Of a DNA stretch of 6,288 nucleotides, positions 1-5,862 are shown in pieces (the stretch's first letter is position 1; each line of letters opens with the position of its first letter). Source of the stretch: Bacteroidota bacterium (GTDB taxonomy: Bacteria > Bacteroidota > Bacteroidia > NS11-12g > UBA955); the NCBI GenBank assembly GCA_030836345.1, contig JAURQA010000183.1, positions 1 to 6,288 on the forward strand, in the 5' to 3' direction. The notes beneath the pieces were generated by a model. That model was not told the origin of the DNA, made no database searches, and worked only from the letters and a program-made list of their open reading frames with translations. The position numbers and the translations under genes are program-made.

Positions 1-1121
1 GTAAAACCGATTTGATTATTTGTAACGATATGCATTGTTCCGCCTACTCTGTAACCATCTAAGCCACTCATTTGAACAATTTCGTACATGATACCCTGTC
101 CCGCAATAGCTGCGTCACCATGAATAAGTATTGGACAAATTCGGTCTTCCTCATTATTGTACTTGGAATCTAATTTGGCACGTACCATGCCTTTTACAAC
201 CGGATTTACCGCCTCTAGATGACTGGGGTTATCTGCCAATCTTAAATGAACATCTTTCCCGTTTGCCGCTTTAAGATTTGTGCTATATCCAAGATGATAC
301 TTTACATCTCCCTCAAAATCTTCATCGCTTCCTTCATTCTGAAAAACTTTTCCCTCAAATTCACCAAAAATTTGATCGTATGATTTTTGAAAGATATTTG
401 CTAAAACATTTAATCTTCCTCGATGAGCCATTCCCAAAACAAATTCTTCTACTCCCAGTCCAGCGCCATATTGGATTACAGCGTCTAATGCAGGAATTAG
501 GGATTCTAAACCTTCTAGAGAAAAACGTTTTTGGCCGATGTATTTTTTATGAATGAAGTTTTCAAATACCGTAGCTTCATTTAATTTTCTTAAAAAATGA
601 CGTTTTTCATCGGTCGATAAATCTGGAACATTTTGTGTTTTTTCAAAACGTGTTTGGAGCCATGCTCTTCTTTTTGGATTTCGAATGTACGTATACTCAC
701 AACCTAAACTCTCGCAATACGTCTTTTCCAAAAGGGCAATAATATTTTTTAATTTAGCCGGTCCTATTCCCACTTCAATGCCCGCATTGAAAGTAGCATC
801 TAAATCATTTTGATCTAAATCAAAATTCTCAATATCTAAGTTAGGAGAGTAAGTCCTTCGATCCCTCAAAGGGTTTGTTTTTGCAAACAGATGTCCCCGG
901 CTTCTATACCCATAAATTAGATTTAATACATTGATCTCCTTTAAGGCATTTTCGCTTAATCCAGCACCTTCTTCATATTTCTCGCTTCCCAGCTCAAATC
1001 CTTCAAAGAATTTTCGCCATCCAAAATCAACACTATCAACATTACTCTTATACTGCTCATATAAGTTGTTAATAGCCGATGGGTCGGCGTTTGCAATGTA
1101 GGTTAAATCCGATTTGCTCAT
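1..1121 (-). CDS. sucA: 2-oxoglutarate dehydrogenase E1 component, N-terminal part (cut by window edge)
   Basis: This is the thiamine-diphosphate-dependent E1 subunit of the 2-oxoglutarate dehydrogenase complex. It decarboxylates 2-oxoglutarate in the cytoplasm and passes the succinyl group to the lipoyl E2 subunit in the TCA cycle. The reading frame is open from the ATG at 1121 to the window edge, giving 373 complete residues of a family usually about 900-950 long. Residues about 6-42 form the short E1 N-terminal domain (YIANADPSAINNLYEQYK, WRKFFEGF). The catalytic fold follows, with GMAHRGRLNVLAN (230-242), LADNPSHLEAVNPVVKG (295-311), the diphosphate-binding segment HGDAAIAGQG (334-343) and NNQIGF at 368-373, where the sequence is cut. 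The start is the only one that gives the full N-terminal domain, and no Shine-Dalgarno sequence precedes it. It diverges from the phosphoesterase gene across 189 bp. E2 (sucB) would be expected downstream, outside the window. Identification is very secure. Confidence 0.97.
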   Translation of the reverse strand, partial: MSKSDLTYIANADPSAINNLYEQYKSNVDSVDFGWRKFFEGFELGSEKYEEGAGLSENALKEINVLNLIYGYRSRGHLFAKTNPLRDRRTYSPNLDIENFDLDQNDLDATFNAGIEVGIGPAKLKNIIALLEKTYCESLGCEYTYIRNPKRRAWLQTRFEKTQNVPDLSTDEKRHFLRKLNEATVFENFIHKKYIGQKRFSLEGLESLIPALDAVIQYGAGLGVEEFVLGMAHRGRLNVLANIFQKSYDQIFGEFEGKVFQNEGSDEDFEGDVKYHLGYSTNLKAANGKDVHLRLADNPSHLEAVNPVVKGMVRAKLDSKYNNEEDRICPILIHGDAAIAGQGIMYEIVQMSGLDGYRVGGTMHIVTNNQIGF

Positions 1122-1135
1122 GATTAAAAGTCTAG

Positions 1136-1143
1136 CAAAAGTA
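1136..1143 (-). promoter_or_regulatory. Putative -7 box of the sucA promoter
   Basis: Read on the minus strand this is TACTTTTG, matching the Bacteroidota -7 consensus TAnnTTTG. It ends 14 nt before the sucA ATG, so the expected 5' leader is only about 7-10 nt. I see no convincing TTG-type -33 element at the usual 17-23 nt upstream, so the call rests on the -7 box and its position. Confidence 0.5.
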
Positions 1144-1180
1144 CACTATTTTTCTTAAAATAAACCCGTCACAAGAGGCC

Positions 1181-1269
1181 ATTTATAGCCTTCATTAGGT
1201 TTCGTATTTAAAAAGATTATTCGAGATGATGCAAGTCTTCAAATGGTGCTAAATTGCAAGGCTATAAAT
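1181..1269. repeat. Perfect 12-bp inverted repeat spanning the sucA / phosphoesterase intergenic region
   Basis: ATTTATAGCCTT at 1181-1192 is the exact reverse complement of AAGGCTATAAAT at 1258-1269, with 65 bp between the arms. The match does not extend further on either side. The pair lies in the 189-bp divergent intergenic region, one arm nearer each gene. The spacing is too long for an ordinary terminator hairpin, and neither flanking gene is transcribed into it. It could be a pair of regulator half-sites, the ends of a small degenerate element, or chance. No other support for function is visible. Confidence 0.6.
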
Positions 1270-1298
1270 ATTAAAATGCTTTGCCCTATTCTAGTATT

Positions 1299-1306
1299 TA
1301 TCTTTG
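1299..1306 (+). promoter_or_regulatory. -7 promoter box (TATCTTTG) of the phosphoesterase gene
   Basis: TATCTTTG fits TAnnTTTG and ends exactly 4 nt before the ATG at 1311. A TTTG at 1280-1283 could be the -33 element, but the 15-nt spacing is shorter than usual. In this promoter class transcription starts a few bases after the box, so the mRNA should begin at or within a few bases of the ATG. The box also rules out the longer reading from a TTG at 1281, which would place the start codon upstream of the promoter. Confidence 0.6.
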
Positions 1307-1310
1307 CTTC

Positions 1311-1829
1311 ATGCGAGTTTTTCTCATTAGTGATAACCATGGGTATACAGGGAAGGAAATATTTAAATATGCACGTTTAGCGGATGAGGTTTGGCATGCT
1401 GGAGATTGGCTAAATACAGATTTAATTTTAGCTCTCGAGAAATTGAATAAACCTATTCGAAGTGTTTGGGGAAATGTTGATAGCCATGAAATTCGAACCA
1501 TTTACCCATTGCATAATGTATTTTTTGCTGAAGGATTAAAAGTACTCATCACACATATTGGAGGATATCCTGGAAAGTTTAACTCGAAAATAAAGCCAAT
1601 CCTTATGGAGGAAAACCCAGATATATTTGTGTGCGGGCAATCGCATATTTTGAGAGTTCAACGTGATAAGTCGGGTATGCTTTGCTTAAATCCAGGCGCA
1701 TGTGGGGTGCACGGATTCCACAAGATTCGTACCGCGCTACAATTTGAAATAAACGAGGGTAAAGTGGAAAAAATGGAAGCCATTGAGTTTGGACTAAGGG
1801 CTAAAATACCTGAAGATTTTGTTGAATAA
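1311..1829 (+). CDS. YfcE/MJ0936-family metallophosphoesterase with one altered metal ligand
   Basis: This 172-residue cytoplasmic protein has the calcineurin-like fold of the YfcE/MJ0936 family, dimetal phosphodiesterases of uncertain natural substrate. The family's metal-binding motifs appear in order: SDNHG (D8, H10), HAGDW (D32), GNVDS (N55), THIGG (H82) and CGQSH (Q110, H112), followed by the family signature LNPGACG at 127-133. Length is normal. The odd point is Q110: the family has GHTH or GHSH there, and the first His is a ligand of the second metal. CAA versus CAT/CAC is a single base change, so this could be a real change in metal site or a sequence error. ATG at 1311 was chosen because it starts directly on the first beta strand and sits 4 nt after a -7 box. 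An in-frame TTG at 1281 adds ten residues that fit no family feature. The TAA abuts the stop of the convergent DCC gene. Confidence 0.93.
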   Translation: MRVFLISDNHGYTGKEIFKYARLADEVWHAGDWLNTDLILALEKLNKPIRSVWGNVDSHEIRTIYPLHNVFFAEGLKVLITHIGGYPGKFNSKIKPILMEENPDIFVCGQSHILRVQRDKSGMLCLNPGACGVHGFHKIRTALQFEINEGKVEKMEAIEFGLRAKIPEDFVE

Positions 1830-2231
1830 TTACAAAAACCAATCGTTTAACTCAGGGCTTGGAACCATGCAAGCCTCTTGTCTACCGAACCATCTGTACC
1901 GATTTTTAGCTATCCATTTATACACCGAGTCACGCCATTTTTTGGGAAGCAACTTACCAATAGTTAAGATTCTCCAAGCACCACCCAGTTCTTTAATGAG
2001 CTCCAGCACCGCATCAGAATGCGTGTAAACAATATTGTCCTTAATAAAAACTAAAGAGTCTAGATACCCCTCAGGAATGGCAAGGTGATGAACCTGTTTT
2101 TTGCCTATATCTGATTGTAAGGCAGCCATTTTAATGGTCTTCTTGGCGTTGTGTTTAATTACAAATTGTACCCAATAGTTGCAAAGGTTGCAAACCCCAT
2201 CAAACAGTAATATTGTTGCATTCTTTTCCGT
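1830..2231 (-). CDS. DCC-family thiol-disulfide oxidoreductase (DUF393), apparent ACG start
   Basis: The protein is a small DCC-family (DUF393) predicted thiol-disulfide oxidoreductase of 133 residues, the usual family length. The N-terminal signature ILLFDGVCNLCNYWVQFVIK (7-26) carries the redox motif DGVCNLC with C14 and C17. It is followed by KMAALQS (34-40) and the conserved C-terminal segment YKWIAKNRYRWFG (104-116). The first in-frame ATG is codon 35 and would delete the active site. Upstream of the signature the frame is open only back to a TGA, and those codons include no ATG, GTG or TTG. An ACG at 2229-2231 sits where the family's initiator Met would be (then EKNATILLFDG), exactly 4 nt after a TACCTTTG promoter box. 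ACG may be a rare real start, an ATG lost by mutation, or a base error. The gene follows the TonB receptor by 21 nt on the same strand. Family assignment is firm; the start is inferred. Confidence 0.85.
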   Translation of the reverse strand, partial: TEKNATILLFDGVCNLCNYWVQFVIKHNAKKTIKMAALQSDIGKKQVHHLAIPEGYLDSLVFIKDNIVYTHSDAVLELIKELGGAWRILTIGKLLPKKWRDSVYKWIAKNRYRWFGRQEACMVPSPELNDWFL

Positions 2232-2235
2232 TTTT

Positions 2236-2243
2236 CAAAGGTA
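2236..2243 (-). promoter_or_regulatory. -7 promoter box (TACCTTTG) before the DCC gene
   Basis: On the minus strand this reads TACCTTTG followed by four A residues and then the proposed ACG start codon. It lies in the 21-nt gap after the TonB receptor stop, so the DCC gene may be transcribed from its own promoter as well as by read-through. No TTG -33 element is evident; that region would lie inside the receptor's last codons. The same 4-nt spacing occurs at three other genes in the window. Confidence 0.5.
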
Positions 2244-2252
2244 TGAAATATA

Positions 2253-4490
2253 TTAGATTTTTATTTTAACGCCTGCATAAAAGCTCCGGGGCCTTGCAGG
2301 TCCATAAACATAATTGCTATCCCTGTTTTTTTCAATATCGAAATCTTTTTGATAAGCATTGAGAATATTTTGAGCCCCCATGTGAAAAGTTATGGCTGGG
2401 GAGACCATATAAGCCAAACGCAGATTCAATTCAAAAAAGGACTCACTTTCATTCAATACATCTGAAGGTATCCCGGGAGCACCACCAAAGTGAGGAACGA
2501 GCATAGAGCCTGTATAAACAGAACTAATATCAATGTCTAATTTTTTGTTGGGGTGTAGCTCTAGAGTAAAGAATCCATAGGTATTTGGAGTACGCAAAAA
2601 TCGCTTCGTTGAACCTAGGTTTTCTGACCAAGATACTTCTTCTTCATACATAGATTCTTGAACGTTAAAACCACTCTCTATTTGAATTTTGGATTTATAA
2701 TTTAATTTGAACTCACAACTAATGCCCTGAACCAAAGCCCCAGCGCCATTTTTTCTTAATAAAATTTGATTGCCTTGAGGGTTTGTCCCTTGTTCTTCCA
2801 AAATAAATACATCCTGCAGTTGGGTATAGAACCCATTCACAGTAAACCCATAGATCATTTGTTTGCTAGCCTTATCAAAATCCCAGGCGATATTTACTCC
2901 TTTTGATCGTTCTTGTTTTAGATTAGGATCAATAACGATCCTAGAAATATTGCCTGCCGCAAAGGCGAGATGCATATCTGCTTCAAAAGCCTGTGGTGCT
3001 TTAAAAGCCTGAGAGTAAGACGCTCTAATACGTTGCCACTTGCCCAATTTGTACATTGCACTGAAGCGCGGTGTAAGAATGGGTTTATCCAATAAATTAT
3101 GATAATTCAGACGTGCACCACTAATAAGGGTGAAGTTCCTCAGTAAATTCCATTCGCTCTGAGCATAAATGCCAAACTTTTGAATGCTCTGATCGATGAG
3201 GTAATTATATCCTTTGATTTCGTCAAAAGTATATTCATTTAAAAACTCAGCACCGGCCGTTAAGGTATGTTCTTTAATCTTACCTACTTGCCTTAGCGCC
3301 TGCATGCCTAATTGATAACTATAATTTAAAGTATTGCCCCAACCATTGTCCCCATCGATGCCTGTGTAATGAATTCGTTTTGTGTTTTGAACTGCAGCAT
3401 AAGTGCTCCACCAATTGTTCTTGTTATTTGCATAATGAGTAAATGCGGCATCTGCCATTAAAACTTGATGGTTGCGATATTCCGATTGTTGCAGTTGATC
3501 CGTTGGCAAGAGTCGCATTTCTCCGCCTTGTCGTTCTTCGCTAGAATTACTTATGTTAAACTCAAGCTCGTTACGCTTATCAAACAAGTAATACCCATTG
3601 GCAGCCAATCCAAATTGCGTTAAGCATGAAAGCTCAGAAAAGAGATCTCCATTGGCATCAAAATCACTCCTTTTGCGATGATTTCCCATAAAAGTAATCC
3701 CAAAATTTTGCTCCTTGTTAACCGAGGTGCTGGCAAAACTACTTGTAAAATCTGGCCTATTGCCATTCGTTAGCATCGTGTTATGTTTGAACAATATCCC
3801 ACTGCTTTTTGGCTTTTTTGTAATAATATTAACCACGCCTGCAATGGCTCCCGAACCATATACTGCAGATCCTCCTCCTCTTACTACTTCTACTCGGTCA
3901 ATTAAACTGCTAGGTATTTGCTCTAGCCCATATAAACCTAAAAGACTGCTGAATATAGGTCTGTTATTAATGAGTATTTGCGAATAAGAGCCCCCCAGTC
4001 CATTCATTCGCAATTGAGTGTAATTACAGGTTTGGCAATCGGTTTCCACCCTCAAGCCAGGCTGAAAGCATAAGCCATCTGCTACATTGCTGCTCTGGGT
4101 AATTTCTAAAGAACGTGAGTCCAGTATATTTACAGGTACAGCATTATCTAATTTCCGTCGGGAATATCGGGTTCCTGTAATAACGATAGGGTTAAGTAGC
4201 TTGAGTTTTGCCAGTTCTGCATCAATAGTATAGGTGCTATCCTGACCCAAATACCCACTAAAAATAAGAATGAAATCTCCATACACTTTAGCTTTTATCT
4301 CATGATTTCCTTTGGTTATATCTGTAAATAAATAGAACCCGTCTGAGTTTGTTTGTTTAATTGTTTTATCCAAAAAAACAGAAGCGTTGGCATAGGGTTT
4401 GCCAAAATAACTTAAACTCCCTTTTACGTTGGTTTGGCCCATTAGAATGATGGGAAAGAATAGCAGATATAAGAAAATAGTTCTAAACAA
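2253..4490 (-). CDS. TonB-dependent outer-membrane receptor, complete (TTG start)
   Basis: This 745-residue protein is an outer-membrane receptor that imports a ligand with energy from TonB/ExbBD. Residues 1-19 are a signal peptide (MFRTIFLYLLFFPIILMGQ). Residues 22-95 form a carboxypeptidase-regulatory-like beta-sandwich common in Bacteroidota receptors. A TonB-box-like stretch lies near 100-108 (NPIVITGTR). The plug domain runs to about 226, with RMNGLGGSYSQILINNRPIF (161-180) and the signature IDRVEVVRGGGSAVYGSGAIAGVVNIITKKP (197-227, quoted in part: key residues E201, R204, Y211, N221). The rest is the 22-strand barrel, ending normally in a short terminal strand. A Cys pair (C152, C155) sits in the plug. 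The substrate cannot be told from sequence; the divergent DtxR/MntR-type regulator suggests a metal, siderophore or heme. TTG at 4490 is chosen because the next Met (17) would remove the signal peptide, and the codon lies 4 nt after a -7 box. Confidence 0.95.
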   Translation of the reverse strand: MFRTIFLYLLFFPIILMGQTNVKGSLSYFGKPYANASVFLDKTIKQTNSDGFYLFTDITKGNHEIKAKVYGDFILIFSGYLGQDSTYTIDAELAKLKLLNPIVITGTRYSRRKLDNAVPVNILDSRSLEITQSSNVADGLCFQPGLRVETDCQTCNYTQLRMNGLGGSYSQILINNRPIFSSLLGLYGLEQIPSSLIDRVEVVRGGGSAVYGSGAIAGVVNIITKKPKSSGILFKHNTMLTNGNRPDFTSSFASTSVNKEQNFGITFMGNHRKRSDFDANGDLFSELSCLTQFGLAANGYYLFDKRNELEFNISNSSEERQGGEMRLLPTDQLQQSEYRNHQVLMADAAFTHYANNKNNWWSTYAAVQNTKRIHYTGIDGDNGWGNTLNYSYQLGMQALRQVGKIKEHTLTAGAEFLNEYTFDEIKGYNYLIDQSIQKFGIYAQSEWNLLRNFTLISGARLNYHNLLDKPILTPRFSAMYKLGKWQRIRASYSQAFKAPQAFEADMHLAFAAGNISRIVIDPNLKQERSKGVNIAWDFDKASKQMIYGFTVNGFYTQLQDVFILEEQGTNPQGNQILLRKNGAGALVQGISCEFKLNYKSKIQIESGFNVQESMYEEEVSWSENLGSTKRFLRTPNTYGFFTLELHPNKKLDIDISSVYTGSMLVPHFGGAPGIPSDVLNESESFFELNLRLAYMVSPAITFHMGAQNILNAYQKDFDIEKNRDSNYVYGPARPRSFYAGVKIKI

Positions 4491-4494
4491 GATG

Positions 4495-4525
4495 CAAATA
4501 TAGATTGATAAGTGTAGATTAACAA
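4495..4525 (-). promoter_or_regulatory. TonB receptor promoter (TTG - 20 nt - TATATTTG)
   Basis: On the minus strand TTG at 4525-4523 is followed after 20 nt by TATATTTG at 4502-4495, an excellent match to the Bacteroidota TTG-N17-23-TAnnTTTG arrangement. The box ends 4 nt before the TTG start codon, so the leader is predicted to be absent or only a few bases. The -33 element directly abuts the palindromic operator at 4526-4549, which makes regulation by the divergent metalloregulator plausible. Confidence 0.75.
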
Positions 4526-4549
4526 TAAAATTAGCCTAGACTAATTTTA
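4526..4549. promoter_or_regulatory. Putative DtxR/MntR-type operator: 24-bp palindrome
   Basis: Arms TAAAATTAG (4526-4534) and CTAATTTTA (4541-4549) are perfect reverse complements around a centre C-CTAG-A, so 22 of 24 positions are palindromic. The core TTAGcCTAGaCTAA resembles the known DtxR/IdeR operator pattern TTAGG-TTAG-CTAA. It lies between two divergent promoters, touching the -33 element of the receptor promoter and covering the -33 region of the regulator promoter. A bound dimer could therefore block both. It is unlikely to be a terminator because no gene is transcribed into it. Binding by the adjacent regulator is an inference. Confidence 0.7.
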
Positions 4550-4566
4550 CTTTTAGAATAGACCCG

Positions 4567-4574
4567 TATATTTG
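4567..4574 (+). promoter_or_regulatory. -7 promoter box (TATATTTG) of the metalloregulator gene
   Basis: TATATTTG ends 4 nt before the GTG at 4579. The eleven bases TATATTTGCAT (4567-4577) are the exact mirror of those at 4492-4502 in the receptor promoter. No TTG is present at the -33 distance; that region is occupied by the palindrome, as expected for a weak autoregulated promoter. Transcription is predicted to start at or next to the GTG. Confidence 0.65.
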
Positions 4575-4578
4575 CATT

Positions 4579-5862
4579 GTGAGGACTCTAAGCGAAGAGA
4601 ATTATTTAAAAGCAATCTATGCTCTAAAGCGGGATGGTGAGGAAAAGGTAAGCGTAAAAAACATAGCAATATATATGGGGAACAGTCCGGCATCTGTTGT
4701 AGATATGCTTAAGAAATTAAGTGCGAAAGAACTGGTTAACTACGATAAAAAATCAGGGGCCGATTTAAGTTCAACCGGTAACTCTGCAGCATTAGGTATT
4801 ATCCGTAAGCATAGATTATGGGAAGTTTTTTTATGTGAAAAACTGGGATATACATGGGATAAGGTTCATGATATTGCCGAACAATTAGAGCATATTAAAT
4901 CCGATGATCTGGCAGATAAATTATCCGATTATTTAGGGAATCCAAAATTTGACCCGCATGGGGATCCTATTCCAGACAATAAGGGTAATCTTCCAAAAAA
5001 GGATAAAGTTTTATTGAGTAAAGCAGAACAGGGAAAGTCGTATCGAGTGGTTGGTGTTCTAGATGCGAGCACTTTATTTTTAGAACATCGCATGCGATTT
5101 TTTAACAATAAATTAGATGTAATCCCGGGTGTGGCAGTGACCTCCTTTTCTGACTTCGGCAGTTTTGCTTATCCTGGTTTAGATTTAGGGTATGCGCTAA
5201 GTCGTGAGATGAGAATCTACGGGAATATGGGCTATACTTACCGTATCCCCACTTATACGGATTTATTTTACAGTGACCCGAGTACTCTAGGCGATGCGGA
5301 CTTAGAACCAGAGAAGGCCTTGGCCTACGAAATAGGAATTCGTCTTAAAGAAGGGCCCCTGCGAATTAATGCGGCATGGTTTCGCCGTGATGCCGATAAT
5401 TTGATCGATTATGTAAAGAATAACCCAGATGATCTTTGGCAAGCAGCAAACGTCCGTGGCTTGTTGACACAAGGCTGGGAAGCGAATCTTCAATATGCCT
5501 TGGATTGGCAAAAAACACGGCATAATGTTCAATTGGGTTTTACCCAAATCCAGGACGATCTATCCGTAGCCCCTGGGGAATTGTCCCGTTACTCCATAAA
5601 TTCATTCAAGCACCGCGCCGTAGGTCAGTGGCGTGGCCAGTGGTCTGAAAAGTGGGAAACGACATTGGTCTATAAATACGGTAAACGTGAAGGGCAGGAT
5701 GCCTTCAATGTTGCAGACTTCTCTGTGCTGTATCACAGGCCGAGTTACACACTAAGATTAGCCGCCGAAAATATTTTCGGAGCGGAGTACAGTGAGACCA
5801 ATTTGGTCCCCATGCCTAAGGGTGTTGTTTTACTCGAGTTAATTTATAAACTGGTTCCTTGA
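4579..5862 (+). CDS. Chimeric ORF: DtxR/MntR-type metalloregulator fused to a TonB-receptor barrel fragment
   Basis: The 427-residue frame joins two unrelated families. Residues 1-165 are a DtxR/MntR-type metal-dependent repressor: winged helix about 5-65 (recognition region GNSPASVVDMLKKL, 34-47), then the metal-binding dimerisation domain to about 143. H78, E82, H97, E101, E104 and H105 align with the metal ligands of C. diphtheriae DtxR (H79, E83, H98, C102, E105, H106). Glu at the Cys102 position matches MntR and hints at manganese, but this is not decisive. LSKAEQGKSYRVVGVLDAS (146-164) begins the FeoA/SH3-like third domain, which is then lost. From about 166-170 on the protein is a TonB-receptor barrel end. 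A cytoplasmic regulator cannot plausibly continue as an outer-membrane barrel, so this is a deletion fusion or an assembly chimera. MntR-type proteins can work without the third domain, so repressor activity might survive. The GTG start lies 4 nt after a -7 box. Confidence 0.85.
   Translation: MRTLSEENYLKAIYALKRDGEEKVSVKNIAIYMGNSPASVVDMLKKLSAKELVNYDKKSGADLSSTGNSAALGIIRKHRLWEVFLCEKLGYTWDKVHDIAEQLEHIKSDDLADKLSDYLGNPKFDPHGDPIPDNKGNLPKKDKVLLSKAEQGKSYRVVGVLDASTLFLEHRMRFFNNKLDVIPGVAVTSFSDFGSFAYPGLDLGYALSREMRIYGNMGYTYRIPTYTDLFYSDPSTLGDADLEPEKALAYEIGIRLKEGPLRINAAWFRRDADNLIDYVKNNPDDLWQAANVRGLLTQGWEANLQYALDWQKTRHNVQLGFTQIQDDLSVAPGELSRYSINSFKHRAVGQWRGQWSEKWETTLVYKYGKREGQDAFNVADFSVLYHRPSYTLRLAAENIFGAEYSETNLVPMPKGVVLLELIYKLVP
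5068..5862 (+). pseudogene. C-terminal barrel remnant of a second, BtuB-like TonB-dependent receptor
   Basis: From about residue 166 of the fused frame the sequence reads as the last third of a TonB receptor. It shows a strand start LFLEHRMRFFNNKLDVIPG, the conserved YTYRIPTYTDLFYSDP (219-234), the LEPEKALAYEIGIR strand (242-255) and WFRRDADNLIDYV (267-279). It ends with LRLAAENIFGAEYSE and the terminal strand GVVLLELIYKLVP. These features resemble BtuB-like vitamin B12 receptors more than the complete receptor at 2253-4490, so it is not a copy of that gene. Signal peptide, TonB box, plug and most of the barrel are missing, so it cannot act as a receptor. Base composition is higher than in the regulator part: 31 of 60 G+C at 5341-5400 and 33 of 60 at 5581-5640, against 21 of 60 at 4861-4920. 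The cupin-like gene begins at its stop codon, consistent with a former receptor operon. Confidence 0.8.
5087..5098. repeat. Perfect 12-bp palindrome at the regulator/receptor junction
   Basis: ATCGCATGCGAT is its own reverse complement over all 12 bases. It falls within about 30 bases of the point where the encoded protein changes from DtxR-type to TonB-receptor-type, on the receptor side (codons His170 to Phe174). One or two such palindromes are expected by chance in a window of this size, so its position is suggestive only. Confidence 0.5.

Noticed and set aside
278..556. 92-codon open frame on the plus strand
   Set aside because: It lies wholly inside the antisense of sucA, matches no family I recognise, and the minus-strand frame encodes clear E1 motifs across it.
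1281..1310. Ten-residue N-terminal extension of the phosphoesterase from a TTG
   Set aside because: It would start upstream of the TATCTTTG promoter box and adds residues before the family's first beta strand. ATG at 1311 fits both protein and promoter.
1830..2129. DCC gene starting at the ATG at 2129
   Set aside because: This start removes the DGVCNLC active site, which is intact in the same frame upstream up to the ACG at 2231.
3715..3987. 90-codon open frame on the plus strand
   Set aside because: It is antisense to the conserved plug domain of the TonB receptor and shows no recognisable protein features.
4526..4549. The palindrome as a rho-independent terminator
   Set aside because: Both flanking genes are transcribed away from it, the arms are AT-rich rather than GC-rich, and its position relative to both promoters fits an operator.
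5302..5547. 81-codon minus-strand frame
   Set aside because: It is a shadow of the barrel-coding strand, with no family features and no start context.
4579..5862. The fusion as a functional membrane-linked metal sensor
   Set aside because: There is no signal peptide or transmembrane helix between the halves, and the barrel fragment lacks its plug and most of its strands. Deletion or misassembly explains it more simply; kept as a finding, not as a function.
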